A stretch of 29,259 nt of DNA from CBFCZU01 sp965602635 (GTDB lineage: Bacteria; Planctomycetota; Phycisphaerae; SM23-33). This document shows, in pieces, positions 1 to 7,059 of the stretch. Below the pieces are notes generated by a model. That model worked only from the letters and a program-made list of their open reading frames with translations. It was not told the origin of the DNA and ran no database searches. Location: assembly GCA_965602635.1 (NCBI GenBank), contig CBFCZU010000020.1, forward strand, positions 1 through 29,259. The letters run 5' to 3'. A program made the translations under genes and the position numbers. The first letter of the stretch is position 1. Every line of letters starts with the position of its first letter.

Positions 1-1464
1 TGCATCCGCCAGCCCTCGATGGGCCCGACCTTCGGCATCAAGGGCGGCGCCGCCGGCGGCGGCTACAGCCAGGTAATCCCCATGGAGGAGTTCAACCTCC
101 ACCTCACCGGCGACATCCACGCCGTGAGCATCGCCAACAACCTGCTGGCGGCGGCGGTTGACGCCCGCATCAAGCACGAGGAGCACGCCGACGACGCGAC
201 CTGGGCCAAGACCGGCCTGCCCCGCCTGAACATCGACCCCGACGCCGTCACCTGGCGGCGAGTGGTGGACGTCAACGACGCCGCCCTGCGATTCATCGAG
301 GTGGGCCAAAGCGACAAGTGGCTCGACGGGCCGAGGCGGAAGACCGGCTTCGACATATCCGTGGCCTCCGAGATCATGGCCATCCTGGCGCTGGCCGACG
401 GGACGGACGACATGCGCAAGCGCCTGGGGCGGATAATCATCGGCATGAGCAAGTCGGGCGAACCGGTCACCGCCGAGGACCTGGGCTGCGCCGGGGCGAT
501 GATGGTGCTCATGAAGGACGCCATCAAGCCCAACCTCATGCAGACGCTGGAGGGCCAGCCGACCTTCGTCCACGCCGGCCCCTTCGCCAACATCGCCCAC
601 GGCAACAGCTCCATCATCGCCGACAAGATCGCCCTGAAGCTGGCCGACTACGTGGTCACCGAGTCGGGCTTCGGGGCCGACATCGGCATGGAGAAGTTCT
701 TCGACGTCAAGTGCCGCGCCAGCGGGCTGGTGCCCAACTGCGTGGTTCTGGTGGGCACGATCCGGGCGCTGAAGATGCACGGCGGCGGGCCGAAGGTCAC
801 CCCCGGCAAGCCACTCGCCGAGGAGTACACGCGCGAGAACCTGGAGCTTCTGGAAAAGGGCGTCTGCAACCTGACCCGGAACATCGATATCGCCAAGATG
901 TTCGGCGTGCCGGTGGTGGTGGCGATCAACCAGTTTCCGGACGACACGCCGGCGGAGGTCGAGCTGGCCCGCAAGGCCGCCGAGAAGGCCGGCGCCGAGG
1001 CCGCCGTGATGTCCAATCACTGGGCCGAGGGAGGCAAAGGATCCGTCGCCCTGGCCGAGGCCGTCGTCGCCGCCTGCGAGAAGCCCGCCGACTTCAAGCT
1101 GCTCTACCCCGACAAGATGTCCATCAAGGAAAAGATCGAGACCATCGCCAAGAAGGTGTACCTCGCCGGCGAGGTGACTTACGAGCCGCTGGCCGAGAAG
1201 CAGATCGCCGCTTACGAAAAGGCCGGGCTCAGCCACCTGTCGATCTGCATGGCCAAGACCCACCTGTCGCTGTCCCACGACCCCACGCTCAAGGGCGTGC
1301 CGCGCGGGTTCAGCGTGCCGATCACGGAGGTCCGCGCCTCGGCCGGGTCGGGCTTCCTGTACCCGCTGCTGGGAACCATGCGGACCATGCCCGGGCTGCC
1401 CAGCAAGCCGGCGTTCCTCAACGTGGACCTGGACAAGGACGGCGAGGTCGTCGGGATGTTCTGA
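1..1464 (+). CDS. fhs: Formate-tetrahydrofolate ligase, 5' end cut by window edge
   Basis: Catalyses ATP-dependent formylation of THF, the first folate step of the methyl branch. The frame is open from base 1 (C-I-R-Q-P-S before the first ATG at 19), so the ATG at 19 is internal. Visible family motifs are PTFGIKGGAAGGGYSQV, EEFNLHLTGDIHA, FDISVASEIMAILAL, FVHAGPFANIAHGNSSIIAD, ESGFGADIGMEKF, ALKMHGGGP and ICMAKTHLSLSHDP. The protein ends normally with GEVVGMF. Full-length family members are about 555 residues; 487 codons are seen, so roughly 70-100 N-terminal residues, including the ATP P-loop, lie upstream. It is very close to the synthetase domain of eukaryotic C1-THF synthase. The hydrogenase small subunit starts 57 bases downstream on the same strand, making fhs part of the C1 operon. 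Identity is certain; the true start is not visible. Confidence 0.97.
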   Translation, partial: CIRQPSMGPTFGIKGGAAGGGYSQVIPMEEFNLHLTGDIHAVSIANNLLAAAVDARIKHEEHADDATWAKTGLPRLNIDPDAVTWRRVVDVNDAALRFIEVGQSDKWLDGPRRKTGFDISVASEIMAILALADGTDDMRKRLGRIIIGMSKSGEPVTAEDLGCAGAMMVLMKDAIKPNLMQTLEGQPTFVHAGPFANIAHGNSSIIADKIALKLADYVVTESGFGADIGMEKFFDVKCRASGLVPNCVVLVGTIRALKMHGGGPKVTPGKPLAEEYTRENLELLEKGVCNLTRNIDIAKMFGVPVVVAINQFPDDTPAEVELARKAAEKAGAEAAVMSNHWAEGGKGSVALAEAVVAACEKPADFKLLYPDKMSIKEKIETIAKKVYLAGEVTYEPLAEKQIAAYEKAGLSHLSICMAKTHLSLSHDPTLKGVPRGFSVPITEVRASAGSGFLYPLLGTMRTMPGLPSKPAFLNVDLDKDGEVVGMF

Positions 1465-1521
1465 GAGTCGCGGAGGTGCGCCGCCTGTGCCCGGGCGCGC
1501 CGGCCATGCAAGGAGCAATTG

Positions 1522-2406
1522 ATGGCTGATATAGTCGAGATCCCGGTTATCTGGCTTCAGGGCGCTTCCTGCTCGGGATGTGTCGTCTCCCTGCTGAACT
1601 CGGTCTCCCCAAGCATCCACACGGTCCTGCTGCGCGAGCTGACCCCCGGCAAGCACGTCAACCTGCGAATCCAGGCGACGGCCATGGCCGGGCAAGGCCA
1701 GCAGGTGATCGACCTGATCGAGGACACCGCCAAGGCCAAGCCCGGGGGCTACTTGCTGGTGATGGAGGGCTCGATCCAATTGACGCACCCGCTGTTCGCG
1801 ACGCTGGGCGAGGCCGGCGGGGAAGAGGTGCCCATTTCGGAAAAGGCCGCCGAGCTTGCGCGCCGGGCGATGGCGGTGGTGGCGCTGGGCACGTGCGCCG
1901 CCTACGGGGGCATCCCTTCGGGTCAGCCGAACCCCACCGGGGCGGTCAGCATCGCCGAGCTGCTGGCGCAGGAAAAGATCGACACGCCGGTGATCAGCAT
2001 TCCCGGCTGCCCGCCGCACCCGGACTGGCTGGTGGGCACCCTGGCCGCGGTGATGCGCTACGGGCTGGACGCCGTGGAGGTGGACGAGATCGGCCGGCCG
2101 AGGATGTTCTACGGGCAGCTCGTCCACGAGACCTGCCCGCGCCGCGCCGACTTCGACGCCGGGAAGTTCGCCCGGAATTTCGGCGAGAGCGGCTGCCTCT
2201 ACGAGCTCGGCTGCAAGGGGCCGGTCACCTACGCCGACTGCCCAAAGCGAATGTGGAACAGCGGCACGAACTGGTGCATCGGGGCCGGCAGCCCCTGCCA
2301 CGGCTGCGTCGAGCCTGACTTCCCCGACCGCCTCAGCCCGCTATACCGGAAAATCGATGAGGAACGGCTTGATCGCTTCCGGCTGCTGGAGACGACCAAG
2401 GAATGA
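1522..2406 (+). CDS. [NiFe] hydrogenase small subunit, cytoplasmic, group 1/2 type
   Basis: Electron-transfer subunit of a [NiFe] hydrogenase, 294 residues. AGGAG at 1511-1515 sits 6 bases before ATG 1522, which is preferred over the in-frame TTG at 1519. Proximal-cluster ligands are C17, C20 (SCSGC), C125 (GTCAAYGG) and C163 (PGCPPHP). Distal-cluster ligands are H202, C205, C225 and C231 (GCLYELGCKGP). The medial site has four cysteines, C240, C252, C259 and C262; most group 1 enzymes have Pro at the second position and a [3Fe-4S] cluster, so a [4Fe-4S] cluster is expected here. The GCKGP motif and the cluster pattern point to group 1/2 rather than group 3 (MvhG). There is no Tat twin-arginine leader: the conserved IWLQGASCSGC begins at residue 10. 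Cytoplasmic location is therefore inferred. The large subunit is not adjacent but lies beyond metV1-metF1. The O2-tolerance cysteines near the proximal cluster are absent (SGC, not SCC). Confidence 0.93.
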   Translation: MADIVEIPVIWLQGASCSGCVVSLLNSVSPSIHTVLLRELTPGKHVNLRIQATAMAGQGQQVIDLIEDTAKAKPGGYLLVMEGSIQLTHPLFATLGEAGGEEVPISEKAAELARRAMAVVALGTCAAYGGIPSGQPNPTGAVSIAELLAQEKIDTPVISIPGCPPHPDWLVGTLAAVMRYGLDAVEVDEIGRPRMFYGQLVHETCPRRADFDAGKFARNFGESGCLYELGCKGPVTYADCPKRMWNSGTNWCIGAGSPCHGCVEPDFPDRLSPLYRKIDEERLDRFRLLETTKE

Positions 2407-2489
2407 TCAGGCCGGAACGACGCTGTCGGTCGGCGGGCCCCGCTGCCGGTTCCCAGACACCGGGCTGGTTGACATAAGGAGTACGGCTT

Positions 2490-3245
2490 ATGCACGCGAC
2501 GATCCAGAAACCGCTGGAAGAGATCCTGGCTCACCTGGCCGAGGGTGAGAAGGTTTTCGTCGTCGGCTGCGGCAATTGTGCGGCCAAGGCCAAGTCCGGC
2601 GGGGAGCCCGAGACCGAGGCCATGATGCAGCGCCTCAAGGCCCGGGGAGTCAAGGTGACCGGCTGGGCGGTGCCGCCGGACGGCGGGTCATTGTGCAAAC
2701 TTTCCGCCGCCGAGAAACTCCTGAACGCCGACTACAAGGACGCAGCCGGTGCGGCGGATTCATTCCTGGTTCTTGCCTGCGGACAGGGCGTCCACACCGT
2801 GATCGACGCCACCGGCGGGCGGAACGTGCACACCGGCTGCGACACCATCTTCGGCGGCGAGACCGTCACCGACGACTTCATCACCGAGTTCTGCTCGCTC
2901 TGCGGGGACTGCATCCTCGAAACCACCGCCGGGCTGTGTCCCCTGACCCTGTGCGCGAAGGGGCTCCTGAACGGCCCGTGCGGCGGGGCCAAGGACGGCA
3001 AGTGCGAGATCTCAAAGGACCGGGACTGCGGGTGGCATCTCATCTACGAAAGGCTCAAGTCGCTGGGGAAGTTGGACCTGTTGCGGAACTACCAGGCCCC
3101 TAAGAATTACCTGAGGTGGTGCGGGCCTCGCAGCCTTTCGATGGATGGCAAACGAGCGGAGTTCACCTTCGCCGGCAGCTCCCAGTCCGCCTGGTCGGGC
3201 GCGGAGGAGCCGCCTGACGAATCCACAGAAGGAACCCGGAAATGA
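2490..3245 (+). CDS. metV: MetV1, iron-sulfur partner of methylene-THF reductase
   Basis: MetV proteins carry [4Fe-4S] clusters and pass electrons to the flavin of MetF for reduction of methylene-THF to methyl-THF. AAGGAG at 2476-2481 lies 8 bases before ATG 2490. The C-terminal cluster region is canonical: FCSLCGDC, GLCPLTLCAKGLLNGPCGG, GKCEIS and DCGWHLIYERL. The N-terminal site reads GCGNCAAKA: C27 and C30 are present, but the third cysteine usual in C-x2-C-x3-C is Ala34, so this cluster may be altered or lost. MetV2 keeps that cysteine. A hydrophilic tail of about 40 residues follows the conserved core (251 aa in total, MetV2 235). The gene overlaps metF1 by ATGA, implying translational coupling and a MetV1-MetF1 complex. 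It sits between the hydrogenase small and large subunit genes. Confidence 0.92.
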   Translation: MHATIQKPLEEILAHLAEGEKVFVVGCGNCAAKAKSGGEPETEAMMQRLKARGVKVTGWAVPPDGGSLCKLSAAEKLLNADYKDAAGAADSFLVLACGQGVHTVIDATGGRNVHTGCDTIFGGETVTDDFITEFCSLCGDCILETTAGLCPLTLCAKGLLNGPCGGAKDGKCEISKDRDCGWHLIYERLKSLGKLDLLRNYQAPKNYLRWCGPRSLSMDGKRAEFTFAGSSQSAWSGAEEPPDESTEGTRK

Positions 3246-4117
3246 TGCTCTCTTCCCTTTTCGACACAGGATGCTTCGCCGTAACGGGCGAGGTGGGGCC
3301 GCCCAAAGGCGTTGACGCCGAAGAGGTCCTCAACGGGGCCAAGGTGATGGCGCCGTACGTTCACGCGGTGAACGTCACCGACAACCAGAGCGCGGTGATG
3401 CGGCTAGGTTCGCTGGCGGTCTCGCGCATGTTGATCGAGGCGGGGATCACGCCGGTCTTCCAGCTCACCTGCCGTGACCGCAACCGGATCGCCTTGCAGT
3501 CGGACCTGCTTTCCGCCGCGGCGCTGGGCGTGGAGAACGTCCTGGTCATCACCGGCGACCACATGGTCCTGGGCGATCACCCCGAGGCCAAGAAGGTCTT
3601 CGACCTGGATTCGGTGCAGCTGCTGGCGGCGGCAAGTGAGCTGACCCGGGGCAAGGACCTAGCCGGGCACGAGCTGGACTCCGCCCCCAAGTTCTGCCTG
3701 GGCGCAGTGGTCAACCCGGGCAGCGACGACCTCGACGCCCAGCTCATCAAGATGGAAAAAAAGATCGAGGCCGGGGCCGCCTACTTCCAGACGCAGGCCG
3801 TCTATGACGCTGACGTTTTCTCGGATTTCATGGAACGCGCGCGCAACTTCGGCGCGCCGGTTATGGCCGGGATCGTCCCGCTCAAGTCAGCGGGCATGGC
3901 GCGGTACATGAACGACAACGTCGCCGGCGTAAGCGTCCCCGAGGACATGATCGAGCGCATGGGCGAAACGCCCAAGGCCGACCGCAAGAAGGTCTCGGCG
4001 GAGATGTCCGCGGATCTCGTCCGGCGCGTCAGGGACATGTGCCAAGGCGTCCACCTGATGCCCCTGGGATGGGACGACATTGTGCCGGAGATCGTCAAGG
4101 CCGCCGAGATAGACTGA
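3242..4117 (+). CDS. metF: MetF1, methylenetetrahydrofolate reductase flavoprotein
   Basis: A 291-residue TIM-barrel methylene-THF reductase of the short, MetV-partnered type. Motifs seen are VTGEVGPPKG at the N-terminus (catalytic Glu region), AVNVTDNQSAVMRLGS, CRDRNRIALQSDLLSAAALG, VITGDH and YFQTQAVYD. The active-site loop reads GAVVNPGSDD, the usual form. AAGGAA at 3229-3234 is 7 bases before ATG 3242, and the start overlaps the metV1 stop (ATGA). It should reduce methylene-THF to methyl-THF with electrons from MetV1; NAD(P)H is not the expected direct donor for MetV-type enzymes. The paralogue MetF2 at 7060 is similar along its whole length. Roughly 75 bases separate it from the hydrogenase large subunit, an unusual placement that suggests functional linkage. 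Confidence 0.93.
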   Translation: MMLSSLFDTGCFAVTGEVGPPKGVDAEEVLNGAKVMAPYVHAVNVTDNQSAVMRLGSLAVSRMLIEAGITPVFQLTCRDRNRIALQSDLLSAAALGVENVLVITGDHMVLGDHPEAKKVFDLDSVQLLAAASELTRGKDLAGHELDSAPKFCLGAVVNPGSDDLDAQLIKMEKKIEAGAAYFQTQAVYDADVFSDFMERARNFGAPVMAGIVPLKSAGMARYMNDNVAGVSVPEDMIERMGETPKADRKKVSAEMSADLVRRVRDMCQGVHLMPLGWDDIVPEIVKAAEID

Positions 4118-4193
4118 CCTTCCGCGCACCGGCCGGCCGACCGCCCGCGGCGGCGCCGACGGCGACGGCGCTTCACTTTCGGAGATGATTGCC

Positions 4194-5786
4194 ATGCACC
4201 GTTCGAAACCTCACGCTCACGACGAAGCCGCCAACCTCATCGTGATCGACCCGATCACGAGAATAGAAGGCCACATGAAGGTGGAGGCCGTGGTTGACGG
4301 CGGCCAGGTCAAGGACGCCCGCTGCTGCGGGACGCTGTTCCGCGGCTTCGAGCAGATCCTTCCCGGCCGGCACCCGCTCGACGCGGTCCGCCTGACCCAG
4401 CGGGTGTGCGGGGTGTGCCCCACCGCCCACGCCACCGCCTCGGCGCTGTGCCTGGACGAGGCCCTGGGCGTGACCGGCAAGATCCCCCCCAACGGGCGAC
4501 TCGTCCGCAACCTCATCCTCGGCTGCAACTATCTCCAGTCGCACATCCTGCACTTCTTCGCCTTGGCGGCGCTGGACTACGTGGACGTGGCCGCCCTGGC
4601 CGATTATGAGGGCGACGAGAGCGAGCTGAAGGCCGTGCGGGCATTCATCGCCCGCGGCGAACTGGCGCCGTTCTTCCCCCGCTACGAGGGCGACTACCGG
4701 CACGACAAGGGCGAGAACGTCGCCCTGGTGCGGAACTACCTCAAGGCCCTGGCCATCCGCCGCCTCACCCACGAGATGCTGTGCGTCTTCGGCGGCAAGA
4801 TGCCCCACAACATCGGCATCGTCCCCGGCGGTGTGACCAGCGACGTGACGGCCGATAAGGTCGCCACCTTCGCCGGCAAGCTCGTCGAGGTGAAGGCCTT
4901 CATCGAGGACGCATACATCCCCTCGGTGCTGATGGTCGCCAGCCGCTACGGCGACCACTTCGACATCGGCGCCGGCTGCCGGAGGTACCTCAGCTACGGC
5001 GTGTTCGACCTCGAAGACCAGGCGGGCGATGCGTTGAAGCGCCCGCGCCTGCTGCCGTCGGGGCTGCTCGACGCCGCCGGTAAGGGCAGCGAGGTGGACC
5101 CCGCCAAGATTTACGAGCACGTGAAGCACTCCCGCTACGGCGATGCCTGCGCCGCGCCGCCGGCCGAGGGCCTGACTGTGCCCGACCCACAGAAGGACGG
5201 GGCGTACACTTGGATCAAGGCGCCGCGGTACGACGGCGCCCCGGCCGAGGTTGGGCCCTTGGCGCGGGCGCTGGTCGCCTACGCCAGCGGACAGGCGACG
5301 GTCAAGGCCGACGTGGACGCGGCCCTGTCGGCGGCGGGCCTGAAGGCCGAGAAGCTCTCCAGCGTGCTCGGCCGGCACCTCGCCCGGGCGCTGGAGGCGC
5401 GCTGGGTGTGCGACGCCATGGGCGACTGGCTGGAGCAGCTCAAGCCCGGCGAGCCGGCGGCGGCGGAGCTGGAGATACCCGACGAAGGCCAGGGCGCGGG
5501 CATGACCTGCGCGCCCCGCGGCGCACTGGGGCACTGGATTCAAATCAAGGGCGGGAAGATCGACCGCTATCAACTGGTCGTCCCCACCACCTGGAACGCC
5601 AGCCCGCGCGACGCCGAGGGCGTCCCCGGGCCAATCGAGCAGGCACTGATCGGCGCGCCCGTCAGGGACCGCGAAAACCCCTTCGAGGTGGTGCGGATCG
5701 TGCGATCGTTCGACCCGTGCCTGGCCTGCGCCGTGCACGTGCTGACGGCGCGCGGTGAGCGCGTCGGCGAATACCAGATCGTGTGA
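4194..5786 (+). CDS. [NiFe] hydrogenase large (catalytic) subunit
   Basis: Catalytic subunit binding the NiFe(CN)2CO site, 530 residues. The L1 motif is DPITRIEGHMKVE (residues 19-31) and L2 is RVCGVCPTAH (C72, C75). The C-terminal ligands are in SFDPCLACAVH (C509, C512, H515). The codon for C509 is TGC, so this is not a [NiFeSe] enzyme. The 15 residues after H515 form a normal maturation-cleavage peptide, and the matching endopeptidase is the next gene. Two ATGs exist: GGAG at 4181-4184 abuts ATG 4185 but is 9 bases from ATG 4194, so 4194 is chosen. GTLFRGFEQIL and ENPFEVVRIVRSFDPC are typical of group 1 enzymes. The partner small subunit lies 1.8 kb upstream, beyond metV1-metF1. Predicted soluble and cytoplasmic together with that leaderless small subunit. 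Confidence 0.95.
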   Translation: MHRSKPHAHDEAANLIVIDPITRIEGHMKVEAVVDGGQVKDARCCGTLFRGFEQILPGRHPLDAVRLTQRVCGVCPTAHATASALCLDEALGVTGKIPPNGRLVRNLILGCNYLQSHILHFFALAALDYVDVAALADYEGDESELKAVRAFIARGELAPFFPRYEGDYRHDKGENVALVRNYLKALAIRRLTHEMLCVFGGKMPHNIGIVPGGVTSDVTADKVATFAGKLVEVKAFIEDAYIPSVLMVASRYGDHFDIGAGCRRYLSYGVFDLEDQAGDALKRPRLLPSGLLDAAGKGSEVDPAKIYEHVKHSRYGDACAAPPAEGLTVPDPQKDGAYTWIKAPRYDGAPAEVGPLARALVAYASGQATVKADVDAALSAAGLKAEKLSSVLGRHLARALEARWVCDAMGDWLEQLKPGEPAAAELEIPDEGQGAGMTCAPRGALGHWIQIKGGKIDRYQLVVPTTWNASPRDAEGVPGPIEQALIGAPVRDRENPFEVVRIVRSFDPCLACAVHVLTARGERVGEYQIV

Positions 5787-5795
5787 GGCCGTGTG

Positions 5796-6338
5796 ATGAG
5801 TGCCTCCGACCTGAAAATGAACAGCCGCCCCGCCGTCATCGGCGTCGGCAACGTGCTTGTCGGCGACGACGGCGTCGGCCCGGCGGTCGTCGAGGAGATG
5901 CGCCGCCGAGGCCTGGACACCCGCGCCCAGCTGATCGACGCGGGGCTGGCCTTCAGCGAGGTGCTGTGCGACCTCGACCCGCCCCGCCCGCTGGTGATCG
6001 TCGATGCCGTGCGTGGCGGCGGGCGCCCGGGCAGCATCTGCCGGTTGACCCTGGGCGAGCTTGCCGGCGAGACCGGCTCGATGCCCTCGGCCGTGTCGCT
6101 GCACGAAATAAGCATCCTGCCCGCGCTGCGCATGGAAGCCCTGGCCGGGCGGGATTTCACCGACGTTACGATCTTCGGCGTCCAGCCGAAGGCCCTCGCC
6201 TGGGGCGAAGGGCTCTCGGCGCCCGTCGCCGAGGCGGTGGAGCGCATCGTCAAGCGCATCTGCCACTATCTCGATGAGCGTGCCGCTGCCGGCGCGGCCT
6301 TTGGGCCGGCGGCGGCGTGCGGGAGCGAGCGCAAATGA
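5796..6338 (+). CDS. Hydrogenase maturation endopeptidase (HyaD/HybD/HycI family)
   Basis: Nickel-sensing protease that removes the C-terminal peptide of the hydrogenase large subunit after Ni insertion; 180 residues. GVGNVLVGDDGVGPAVVEEM near the N-terminus is the family signature, with the acidic Ni-binding position in VGDDG; IVDAVRGGG, SLHEIS and IFGVQPK follow in the usual order. It starts 9 bases after the large-subunit stop. ATG 5796 has GAGG at 5785-5788 and is preferred over the GTG at 5793; ATG 5817 is a possible later start. It ends in an ATGA overlap with metV2, tying the second MetVF pair to the hydrogenase genes. No other hydrogenase maturation (Hyp) gene is in the window. Confidence 0.92.
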   Translation: MSASDLKMNSRPAVIGVGNVLVGDDGVGPAVVEEMRRRGLDTRAQLIDAGLAFSEVLCDLDPPRPLVIVDAVRGGGRPGSICRLTLGELAGETGSMPSAVSLHEISILPALRMEALAGRDFTDVTIFGVQPKALAWGEGLSAPVAEAVERIVKRICHYLDERAAAGAAFGPAAACGSERK

Positions 6339-7042
6339 ATGCCACCGAACGGAAACCGGTAGAGGAAATCCTCGAATCGCTGTCCGACGCGTCGAGCGTT
6401 TACGTCGTCGGCTGCACGGGCTGCCCCGCCGGCTGCGACGTGGGCGGCGAGACGTGGCTCGCCGACATGGCCGCCGCCCTGACCGAGGCCGGCAAGAAAG
6501 TCACCGGAAGCTGCCTGGTCGAGCTGCTGTGCAACAAGGCGCTGGTGGGGATCAAGCTCGGGCGCTTCGCCGATCAGGTCCTCTCGGCCGAGGCCGTGCT
6601 CGTCGGGGCATGCGGCGTCGGCGTGCAGGCGGTCGGCAACATGGTCGCCCGCCGGGCCGTGCCCGCCCTGAACACCCTCTGCCTGGGCGATTACCAGGGC
6701 CTCTGGCCCGGTGAGGAGCGCTGCGCCGAGTGCGGCGAGTGCGTGCTGGCCTACACCGGCGGGCTGTGCCCGGTAACGCTCTGCGCCAAGAGCCTGGTCA
6801 ACGGCCAGTGCGGCGGCACGGGCGACGACGGCTCGTGCGAGGTGTCGTCGGAGCACCCGTGCGGGTGGAAGAAGATCTACGACCGGCTGAAGGAGCTGGG
6901 CCGGCTGAGCGACATGCGGCGGATGGTTGACCCGCGCGACTACCGCAAGCAGGCCATCCCCGATGCTATTCGCCGGACGACCTGGTACGCCCTGGAGGTC
7001 GTCGAGGAACCGGAAGCAGCCCCGGCCGAGAAGGCCGACTAG
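6335..7042 (+). CDS. metV: MetV2, iron-sulfur partner of methylene-THF reductase
   Basis: Second MetV paralogue, 235 residues. The start is ATG 6335, overlapping the protease stop by ATGA, with GGAG at 6322-6325 nine bases upstream; the in-frame GTG at 6317 is rejected because homology to MetV1 begins at MNATERKPVEEIL. The N-terminal site is complete: GCTGCPAGC (C27, C30, C34). The second cluster region is canonical: RCAECGECVL, GLCPVTLCAKSLVNGQCGG, SCEVS and PCGWKKIYDRL. Compared with MetV1 it keeps all expected ligands and lacks the long hydrophilic tail. The adjacent partner is MetF2, 17 bases downstream. Expected to relay electrons to the MetF2 flavin. Confidence 0.92.
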   Translation: MNATERKPVEEILESLSDASSVYVVGCTGCPAGCDVGGETWLADMAAALTEAGKKVTGSCLVELLCNKALVGIKLGRFADQVLSAEAVLVGACGVGVQAVGNMVARRAVPALNTLCLGDYQGLWPGEERCAECGECVLAYTGGLCPVTLCAKSLVNGQCGGTGDDGSCEVSSEHPCGWKKIYDRLKELGRLSDMRRMVDPRDYRKQAIPDAIRRTTWYALEVVEEPEAAPAEKAD

Positions 7043-7059
7043 TGGACGGAGACGCGTAA

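Noticed and set aside
1522..2406. Assignment as F420-non-reducing (Mvh, group 3) hydrogenase small subunit
   Set aside because: The GCKGP distal motif and C-terminal cluster pattern fit group 1/2, and no mvhD or hdr genes are nearby.
5718..5720. Possible selenocysteine at the NiFe C-terminal motif
   Set aside because: The codon is TGC, not TGA, so it is a standard [NiFe] enzyme despite the [NiFeSe]-like medial cluster ligands.
4173..6266. 697-codon open frame on the minus strand across the hydrogenase large subunit and protease
   Set aside because: Shadow of high-GC coding DNA; composition is low-complexity His/Gly/Ala/Arg and the plus strand carries unmistakable hydrogenase motifs.
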